From the NCBI GenBank assembly GCA_905371275.1, contig CAJPLH010000154.1, forward strand, positions 1-5,075: DNA of 5,075 nucleotides. Reading direction: 5' to 3'. A program made the position numbers and the translations under genes. The DNA is from Prevotellaceae bacterium. GTDB taxonomy: Bacteria > Bacteroidota > Bacteroidia > Bacteroidales > Bacteroidaceae. Positions 1 through 5,075 of the stretch are shown piece after piece (position 1 is the first letter of the stretch; each line of letters begins with the position of its first letter). Under the pieces are notes generated by a model. The model made no database searches. It was not told the DNA's origin and saw nothing but the letters and a program-made list of their open reading frames with translations.

Positions 1-187
1 CGGTCATTAGATCCTGAACAGATTTCATTAGATTGTTGAGCAGATTGTTTACCGTTTGTTCGAAGGCGTAGCGGGCTACGGTGAGAACTAACAAAAAACA
101 AGATGCCAACAAGAGAATGAAAGATGACAGGAAGTTATCTTCTCCATAACAAACTTCACTATAACGGTCTAATGACCGATTAGGGTT
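1..187. repeat. Dispersed intergenic repeat, long copy, with 11-bp inverted arms
   Basis: The stretch starts with CGGTCATTAGA (1-11). Its exact reverse complement, TCTAATGACCG, lies at 168-178, so it is bounded by terminal inverted repeats about 178 bp apart. The right arm sits in a conserved block (161-187) that recurs at 3766-3792 with 2 mismatches in 27. The left 44 bases align without gaps to 3716-3759, 34 of 44 identical. Between the conserved ends (about 45-160) lie roughly 110 bp that the second copy lacks. Inside the right arm, CGGTC-TAAT-GACCG (165-178) could also form a small local hairpin. The window begins exactly at the left arm, so the element may extend further left and a target duplication cannot be tested. 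No ORF is visible in it. It lies 38 bp upstream of the nucleotidase start. It could be a MITE-like element or a structured intergenic repeat; the sequence does not decide between them. Confidence 0.72.
67..80. other. Short GC-rich hairpin inside the long repeat copy
   Basis: CGTAG (67-71), loop CGGG, CTACG (76-80) form a perfect 5-bp stem with a 4-base loop. It lies in the part of the long repeat that is missing from the copy at 3716-3792. No T-run follows on either strand, so it does not look like an intrinsic terminator. Its role is unknown; it may be part of whatever sequence expanded this copy. Confidence 0.4.
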
Positions 188-224
188 AGATTCCTCATTT
201 CATTTAGTCCCTCCTCAATCTACA

Positions 225-1856
225 ATGAAACATTTCTTCCTTTCTGCTGCCCTCGTCGCCACTTCCTTCGTCGCAGCTCCCAGCATCGCAAAGGCAGCGG
301 TGTCGGCATCCACTTCTCACCAGAACACAGTCACCATCGCTGTGTTTTCCATCAACGACTTTCATGCAGGCTTGCTTCCTGACCGTAGTCAAGGCACACC
401 AGGCGCAGCCTATGTGGTGCAAACCTTAGACTCTCTCAAAAAGGTCTATCCCTACAATGTCACTGTCTCTGCGGGTGACAATTTCGGTGGCAGTTTCTTC
501 TACAATGCCACACGCACTCACAGCCTTATGCCCCAGATGTTCAAAGATATGGGAGTAAACATCAGTGTGTTGGGCAATCACGAGTATGACGAAGGACAAG
601 AGTCGCTTGCCCGCAAATGGAATGACGTAGATTGCAAACCCAAGTCGTGGGACATCACTTATATTGGCGCTAATGTGCGCAATGCTGCTGGACAACTTCC
701 CGAGTATGTGCAACCCTGGGCGGTGGTTCCCGTAAAAATCTCTCCCACCAAAACACTCCACGTGTCTTTCATCGGTTTGCTCACCAGCAACACGCCGTGG
801 CAGGCTGCGGCAAAACGTTTGAAAGGTTTGTCGTTTGATGGTAACTATACAGCGGTGCTCGATAGCATCTCCCACCTCCCTGGTTACGAAGCCGTGCACA
901 ATGCTAATGTTCGCCTGCTCCTTTGTCACATTGGAGCTGAAATGCACGGACAACAAGTGTTGTGGTCGGATCGCGATGAAGAAAATCTCAAGAAAATTGA
1001 TTCGCCCGACGTGCAAGCCGTCCTTTCTGGCCATTCTCACACACGCGTCATCGGCATGTCCGACAGCCAAAAGTCAGTCCCCATCGTGCAAGGTTTGTGG
1101 CACGGACGTTGTGTCTCTATGCTCAAATGCGAAGTTGACACACTCTCTGGACAACTCGTCAGCATCACTCCCGAACTCGTTCGTGTCAATCCCGATGCAA
1201 AACTAGAGCCCAAGGCTGCACGACTTCAAGCCCAAGTCGAAGAGCAATACCACACCACGCTTTTCCGCGGCATCCCTTTGAGTCAAAAACTCACCTATGC
1301 CAGCGCGGCCGTTGAGCATGACCGCACGCGCAGCAAGCGACAAACAAAAGTTGGTTCTCTCGTTTGCCAAAGTTTTGCTGCTGCCTATCGCAAAGCAGCG
1401 CATCTTGATGACAACGCTCTTGTTGTTGGGGTAAGTCATTTCGGAAGCATCCGTGCTGGATTTCCTCAAGGCGATATCACCATCCTCTCTGTGGGAGAAG
1501 CGCTCCCCTTTGCCAATCCGCTCCGCGTTTATCGCTATACAGGCAAGCAACTGCTCGACCTCGTGGAGCACGGCTACAATGTTTGTAAACTCGGCCATCT
1601 CCAAACATCAGGAGTAAATCCCATCCTTGATGCGAAAGGCCACGTCAAAGCTCTTTCGCTCACACTGCCCAACGGAAAGACTGTCCCCATTCGTGCCAAT
1701 ACCAAACTTGTTATTGTGGCTGACGAATTCATGACCACCGGAGGTGATGGTTATCTTCCTAGTCAATTCCCAGCGTCTGCAGAAATTAAAGTAAACATCC
1801 CCACCTCCACCGACGCTTTCATCGCCTATCTTCGCACACTTCCTAACATAGACTAG
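225..1856 (+). CDS. Exported 5'-nucleotidase / cyclic-nucleotide phosphodiesterase (UshA family)
   Basis: This is a secreted metallophosphoesterase expected to release phosphate from extracellular nucleotides (AMP and related, possibly 2',3'-cyclic nucleotides or UDP-sugars) in the periplasm. Residues 1-24 form a signal peptide with an AKA cleavage site (A24/A25). The N-terminal two-metal domain, about 36-320, shows the motifs in order: D45-x-H47 in NDFHAG, GDN (84-86), GNHE (117-120), H235 in CHIGAE, and GHSH (269-272). The C-terminal 5_nucleotid_C domain, about 375-540, has GSIR (407-410), PFANPL (428-433) and EFMTTGGDGY (501-510). F429 and F502 fall where UshA stacks the nucleobase. The usual NxGGxR is changed here to HFGSIR. 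At 543 residues both domains are complete and fused in one chain. The ATG at 225 is chosen because the signal peptide follows directly; no clear ribosome-binding site or promoter is seen. The gene lies 4 bp ahead of the DUF4421 gene. Exact substrate is uncertain. Confidence 0.95.
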   Translation: MKHFFLSAALVATSFVAAPSIAKAAVSASTSHQNTVTIAVFSINDFHAGLLPDRSQGTPGAAYVVQTLDSLKKVYPYNVTVSAGDNFGGSFFYNATRTHSLMPQMFKDMGVNISVLGNHEYDEGQESLARKWNDVDCKPKSWDITYIGANVRNAAGQLPEYVQPWAVVPVKISPTKTLHVSFIGLLTSNTPWQAAAKRLKGLSFDGNYTAVLDSISHLPGYEAVHNANVRLLLCHIGAEMHGQQVLWSDRDEENLKKIDSPDVQAVLSGHSHTRVIGMSDSQKSVPIVQGLWHGRCVSMLKCEVDTLSGQLVSITPELVRVNPDAKLEPKAARLQAQVEEQYHTTLFRGIPLSQKLTYASAAVEHDRTRSKRQTKVGSLVCQSFAAAYRKAAHLDDNALVVGVSHFGSIRAGFPQGDITILSVGEALPFANPLRVYRYTGKQLLDLVEHGYNVCKLGHLQTSGVNPILDAKGHVKALSLTLPNGKTVPIRANTKLVIVADEFMTTGGDGYLPSQFPASAEIKVNIPTSTDAFIAYLRTLPNID

Positions 1857-1860
1857 TTGT

Positions 1861-3288
1861 ATGCAGCAGCATCTTCGCTCATCGCTGTTTTTTATATTCC
1901 TCTTTTTCGCCTGTCTCGTTGCTCACGGCCACGAGACGGGCGACACTTTGTCTGTACCTCTCAAAAGTCGAACTGCGCAACTCGACTCCTTGCGCTTTTC
2001 TGTGCTGCCTAGTTCTCTTCGTGCTTTAGATTCCTTAGTCTACAAAACCAAAGCTCCAAAGACTAATTTTCATTTGCCATGGGAATGGAGGGAACTCGAT
2101 GATTTGAGTAAGAAATATCTTCCACCATTAGCTTCCGACCTCCTTCATTTCAATTTTCAAGGGCTTTCGCATCAGTCTTACGGATTTATCCCTCGTTTTC
2201 TTCCGAAAAAAACTAGTAAAGAAGAACGATGGCGCAACATTCCAGCCGATTGTCGCATCGACTGGAAGCGACATCGCGAACATTTCCTTTGGGATTTGGG
2301 CAACGATATTGCCACCTATTTCAACACTTTCGACACCACTTATATAGAGCGCACACGCTACGACTTCCAAGTCAAACTCTACAACACCCACTTTCTTCAA
2401 CTCATTCGTCTTTCAGGCACCGATGCCCAAGGACGTAGTCAAAGTCTCACTTTTGCCCCCGCACACCAAGTCAAGTTTGGTCCTTTCTTGGGATGGAAAG
2501 CCCTCAGTTTCGGCTATTCTTTCGGTGTCGTTCCTGACCGCTTCGGTAGCCAGGCGTCTGAGTTTAACATAGCCTCCTATAACTCCAAGCTGGGATTCGA
2601 CTTCAACTACATTTATAGTCGTGGCAACTTCAATCTTGTCGCTGTTTCTGGTTTCGATTCCATTCAACCGCGCGATTTCTCCAAACAGCGATTTCCCGCC
2701 ATGCGCACCAACACCTTTGCCCTCAATCTCTACTATGTGCTCAATAATCGCCACTTCTCATATCCTGCAGCCTTTGCCATGAGCACCGTGCAACTTCGCA
2801 GTGCTGGTTCGTGGCTCGTTGGATTGCGCTTTGATCAGCAAAACATCACCTTCGATGCTGATCGCACTGAAGCCTTCCTCCGTATCTTTGCTCCGCGTGC
2901 CAGCATCAACGAAGCACTTCGCGTCACCAGCATTTCCTATCGTCAGTGGGGACTTTCCTTTGGGTATGCCTACAACTGGGTACCCGCGTGTCATTGGTTG
3001 CTTTCTGCCAGTCTTGCCCCTTCCGTGGGCTACAAATATCAGCATGGAGAATCTCTCTCTGCGCGCAATTTGTGGAAGAATGTCGAAAACTTCCACATGG
3101 ATTTCATCTTTCGTGGTGCTCTTGTCTACACCAACGGTCGCCGTTATTTGGGCATTTCCACGGTCAACTATCTCTACGATTACCGACATCCAGGTTTTGC
3201 ACTCAACAATTCCATTCACTACATCCAACTCTTCTTCGGATGGTATTTTGGGAGAAAGCCGATGTTTCGTGGAGAGAAATCCACGTAA
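1861..3288 (+). CDS. DUF4421 family predicted outer-membrane beta-barrel protein
   Basis: The function is unknown; DUF4421 proteins are Bacteroidota envelope proteins predicted to be outer-membrane beta-barrels. A hydrophobic segment at 8-21 acts as a signal peptide with probable cleavage near AHG/H (23/24). C18 lies at the end of this segment, but FFAC is a poor lipobox, so a lipoprotein is less likely. Residues 25-150 are a family-poor N-terminal region. From DTTYIE (158-163) onward the family pattern is clear: FGPFLGWKALSFGYSFG (206-222), ASYNSKLGFDFNY (238-250), and the hallmark NLYYVLNNRHFSYPAAF (289-305), then RSAGSW (313-318). Alternating aromatic and polar residues continue to the C-terminus, with YIQLFFGWYFG (454-464) as a plausible final strand. 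Length is 475 residues and the frame is intact. The ATG follows the nucleotidase stop by 4 bases, implying co-transcription and perhaps translational coupling. The family call is firm; any link to nucleotide uptake is inference. Confidence 0.92.
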   Translation: MQQHLRSSLFFIFLFFACLVAHGHETGDTLSVPLKSRTAQLDSLRFSVLPSSLRALDSLVYKTKAPKTNFHLPWEWRELDDLSKKYLPPLASDLLHFNFQGLSHQSYGFIPRFLPKKTSKEERWRNIPADCRIDWKRHREHFLWDLGNDIATYFNTFDTTYIERTRYDFQVKLYNTHFLQLIRLSGTDAQGRSQSLTFAPAHQVKFGPFLGWKALSFGYSFGVVPDRFGSQASEFNIASYNSKLGFDFNYIYSRGNFNLVAVSGFDSIQPRDFSKQRFPAMRTNTFALNLYYVLNNRHFSYPAAFAMSTVQLRSAGSWLVGLRFDQQNITFDADRTEAFLRIFAPRASINEALRVTSISYRQWGLSFGYAYNWVPACHWLLSASLAPSVGYKYQHGESLSARNLWKNVENFHMDFIFRGALVYTNGRRYLGISTVNYLYDYRHPGFALNNSIHYIQLFFGWYFGRKPMFRGEKST

Positions 3289-3715
3289 AGAACCTATTTT
3301 CTATCTTTCTTGATGTGGTAATCTTGAAATAAGAAGACAAAGCAGAATGTCGTAAATAGATTCTTTATGCCTTGTTTTCGGTTGATTTATAGACCCTCTG
3401 GGAGATTTTTCTAGAACCAACGCAAGGAATAACAGAAAATCTCCCACAAAATTTCAAAAAAGTCCGACGTTTTTCGATTTTCCTCCTATATTTTGTATTG
3501 TTTTCTCCCACAAAACAGCTGAAAATCTCCTAGTTTTTGCGCATCCCTGTCCTTCTTTTTTGCGATGTGTTTTGTAAGTGCTTGAAACAGAGATGTAAAT
3601 GCTAATCTTGAATGCAGGCGGTGTTTGCCATCTCTCCTTTTTCAGTTCAATTTTATTTGATTCTTGAGCGTTTCACGCCCAAACTTTTCTACGTCTTTTT
3701 CCTATTATTCTAAGA
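3289..3715. other. Non-coding gap between convergent genes
   Basis: This AT-rich stretch separates the DUF4421 gene from the second repeat copy and holds no convincing gene, tRNA or other RNA gene. The only short ORFs reaching into it are out-of-frame extensions of readings inside the DUF4421 gene. It contains the hexamer cluster at 3399-3532 and a weak stem (AGAGATG 3589-3595 with CATCTCT 3629-3635) followed by CCTTTTTC. No strong intrinsic terminator follows the DUF4421 stop, so where that transcript ends is not clear. Confidence 0.6.
3399..3532. repeat. Cluster of five CTCCYA hexamers at regular spacing, first two forming an inverted repeat
   Basis: CTCCYA occurs on the + strand at 3441-3446, 3483-3488, 3505-3510 and 3527-3532, and inverted (TGGGAG) at 3399-3404. 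Centre-to-centre distances are 42, 42, 22 and 22 bp. Flanks are also shared. GAAAATCTCC occurs at 3435-3444 and 3521-3530, and TCTCCCACAAAA at 3440-3451 and 3504-3515. The inverted first unit (TGGGAGATTTTTCT, 3399-3412) pairs with AGAAAATCTCCCA (3434-3446) with one bulged T and a 21-base loop. No T-tract follows the stem on either strand, so it is not a typical terminator. What it does is unknown; candidates are phased protein-binding sites or decayed copies of a short repeat. Confidence 0.55.
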
Positions 3716-3792
3716 CGGTCATTAGAGCCTTATCAGATTTTGCTTGATGGTAGAGTAGAAGTGCTATTACGGTCTAATGACCGATTGGGGTT
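3716..3792. repeat. Dispersed intergenic repeat, short copy
   Basis: This is the second copy of the element at 1-187, in the same orientation. Its left arm CGGTCATTAGA (3716-3726) is the reverse complement of TCTAATGACCG (3773-3783), so the inverted arms here are only 68 bp apart end to end. The right block 3766-3792 matches 161-187 at 25 of 27 positions, and the left block matches 1-44 at 34 of 44. In both copies one unpaired base is followed by CC, which can pair with the GG just before the right arm, extending the stem to 13 bp around a bulge. The copy ends 4 bp from the last base of the ATPase stop codon, so on the - strand it forms that gene's immediate 3' flank. No direct target duplication is obvious around 3716-3783, and no T-run follows the stem on either strand. 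Confidence 0.75.
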
Positions 3793-3796
3793 CAAT

Positions 3797-5075
3797 CTAA
3801 ATTCCAGGAGACCCCAATAAGGGAGTCATATAAAGAGGAAGATAGGTAATGCCATCCGATACTTTGTAGTCTGCTGCATGCAAAACAGTCGGTAAAACGA
3901 TATACTTCTCAAACTTCTTAATACACTTTGTTATTGAAGTAAGCGTGTAGTTTTTTCCGCTTTTTACTTCTAGGGGGCGAATGTTATGTCGATTGGTCAC
4001 CTTCTCTTTTTGTAGTAGGAAGTCTATTTCCATACGGTCTTCTGCTTTTGTAGACGATTTACTATAGAAAAAAAGTCTATTACCGCTCGCAGTTAGCATT
4101 TGTGCCACGATGTTTTCCATGAGCATCCCTTCGTTTACCTCTAATTTGCCAAAGAGTAATTTCTGATAAATCTCATTAGAAACAATACTTTTTTCATCAA
4201 AAGAGTGGCTTATCAATAAACCTGTATCATTCATATAGCACTTCAATGTTGTGCGATCTTCGTTTATCTTTAGTCCGATGTTAGGTTCTGTTGAATTATA
4301 ACAGATATTGACAACCCTTGCGTCCTTCAACCAGAAGAATGCGTCGTCCCAGTCGCGAAATTTTGCATCAGGACGTAAGGCTGACAGTCGAAATTTCTTC
4401 TCGTGCTTAGAGAGTTGCGAAGGGATTTGATCAAATATAGACACTACTTTATTGGCTGTTTCCCCTGCGTATTTGAATATGTCATTACGATATATGGTCA
4501 GAATGTCGCGTTTGGCTGTATCCACAGCGTCGAAATCTTTCGTTTCCACATATTTTTTGACTGCTTGTGGCATTCCTCCGACTATCATATATAGTCGGAA
4601 GGCATCCATTGCCTTTCGGTGAAAATCTTGTCCCATTGGTTGCTGTTCTTTATACTTTTGCCGTATCAAATCCATCAACATTTCGTTACCTGTTGCCCAA
4701 AGAAACTCTTCAAAGTCCATTGGGTACATTTGTATCGCACGTTCTTCTGAAGGAAGTACAATGTCTTGCGTATTTTTTTTTATACTAACCAGTGAGCCTG
4801 TTTCTATGTAATCATATCTGCCATCTGCTACCAAAAATTTTATGGCAGCTCTGGCTCTTGGGCATAATTGTATTTCATCAAGAATAATCAATGATTTGCG
4901 ACGATGGAGTCTTACCTTATAATGCTGACTCAGATAGAGAAATAGAGTGTCAAGGTCTTCCAAATAAAGGTCAAACCATTTTCTTACACTTTCTGGGGCT
5001 TTGTTGAAATCGATGAGAATGTACGAATCATATTCATTCTTTCCAAACTCTTCTACTATGTAACTCTTTCCTATA
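3797..5075 (-). CDS. AAA ATPase with DUF4143 C-terminal domain, N-terminus cut by the window edge
   Basis: This is a P-loop ATPase of the AAA_14/DUF4143 type, a widespread bacterial family without a settled role. The frame stays open from the TAG stop (3797-3799) to the window edge, giving 425 visible codons. The first ones read IGKS, the end of Walker A, so the true start lies roughly 40 codons beyond the window. The TTG at 4961-4963 is an internal leucine, not the start. Numbering visible residues: IGKS 1-4, Walker B LIILDEIQ 62-69, sensor-like TGSL 92-95, the family motif YPMDFEEFLWATG 117-129, then a helical middle. DUF4143 ends with MEIDFLL (348-354) and LEVKSGK (368-374), whose D351, E369 and K371 resemble a PD-(D/E)XK nuclease-like core. 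The protein lacks any signal peptide in the visible part and should be cytoplasmic. The gene looks more AT-rich than its two neighbours, is convergent with them, and is probably functionally separate. Confidence 0.92.
   Translation of the reverse strand, partial: IGKSYIVEEFGKNEYDSYILIDFNKAPESVRKWFDLYLEDLDTLFLYLSQHYKVRLHRRKSLIILDEIQLCPRARAAIKFLVADGRYDYIETGSLVSIKKNTQDIVLPSEERAIQMYPMDFEEFLWATGNEMLMDLIRQKYKEQQPMGQDFHRKAMDAFRLYMIVGGMPQAVKKYVETKDFDAVDTAKRDILTIYRNDIFKYAGETANKVVSIFDQIPSQLSKHEKKFRLSALRPDAKFRDWDDAFFWLKDARVVNICYNSTEPNIGLKINEDRTTLKCYMNDTGLLISHSFDEKSIVSNEIYQKLLFGKLEVNEGMLMENIVAQMLTASGNRLFFYSKSSTKAEDRMEIDFLLQKEKVTNRHNIRPLEVKSGKNYTLTSITKCIKKFEKYIVLPTVLHAADYKVSDGITYLPLYMTPLLGSPGI

Noticed and set aside
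165..178. CGGTC-TAAT-GACCG as an operator for the nucleotidase gene
   Set aside because: It lies 47 bp upstream of the start and is an inverted repeat, but the same sequence recurs at 3770-3783 between convergent genes with no promoter to control. A dispersed repeat explains both.
1..187. CRISPR array or phage attachment site
   Set aside because: There are only two copies 3.7 kb apart, with no regular repeat-spacer series, cas genes, integrase or tRNA nearby.
188..224. Bacteroidota-type promoter (TTTG and TAnnTTTG boxes) before the nucleotidase gene
   Set aside because: The closest candidate, TAGATTCC at 187-194, lacks the terminal TTG and has no upstream TTTG at the right distance. The real promoter may lie within or before the repeat.
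426..1070. Long reading frames on the opposite strand or other frames inside the first two genes, such as the 214-codon frame here
   Set aside because: They overlap genes with clear family motifs, show no recognisable domains, and are explained as shadows of the coding strand's codon bias.
1912..1914. C18 of the DUF4421 protein as a lipoprotein acylation site
   Set aside because: The preceding residues FFA do not match the usual lipobox, and an AHG/H signal peptidase I site follows a few residues later. A barrel protein is also less likely to be lipidated.
3399..3446. Inverted repeat around TGGGAGATTTT as a terminator
   Set aside because: The stem is reasonable, but no T-run follows on either strand and the loop is 21 bases.
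3589..3642. Weak stem AGAGATG/CATCTCT followed by CCTTTTTC as an intrinsic terminator for the + strand genes
   Set aside because: The stem is only 7 bp with three G-C pairs and a 33-base loop, and it is about 300 bp past the DUF4421 stop. This is too weak to call.

Overview
The window reads as chromosomal DNA from a member of the Bacteroidota, most likely the order Bacteroidales (Prevotella/Porphyromonas-like). The main reason is the second gene, whose C-terminal half carries the signature of the DUF4421 outer-membrane family, which is known almost only from this phylum. Two other points fit: no clear Shine-Dalgarno sequence precedes either visible start, and there is an AAA/DUF4143 ATPase of a kind common in these genomes. 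Genus cannot be fixed from the sequence alone.

Layout. Positions 1-187 hold a repeat element bounded by 11-bp inverted arms (CGGTCATTAGA / TCTAATGACCG). Positions 225-3288 hold two tightly spaced genes on the + strand: an exported 5'-nucleotidase/cyclic-nucleotide phosphodiesterase of the UshA type (225-1856) and, after a 4-base gap, a DUF4421 outer-membrane protein (1861-3288). Positions 3289-3796 are a non-coding, AT-rich gap between convergent genes. It contains a cluster of five CTCCYA hexamers at multiples of about two helical turns (3399-3532) and a second, shorter copy of the first repeat in the same orientation (3716-3792). From 3797 to the window edge, on the - strand, lies a DUF4143 ATPase cut off just inside its Walker A motif.

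How the parts fit. The first two genes look like one transcription unit acting in the envelope: a periplasmic enzyme that strips phosphate from nucleotides, and a predicted outer-membrane beta-barrel of unknown role. The ATPase is transcribed towards them, looks richer in A+T, and is probably unrelated in function. The two repeat copies bracket the envelope gene pair, but they look like members of a dispersed intergenic family rather than proven ends of a mobile unit.

No clear previously undescribed multi-gene system is visible. The parts that known families do not explain are the repeat pair, the phased hexamer cluster, and the link between the nucleotidase and the DUF4421 barrel.
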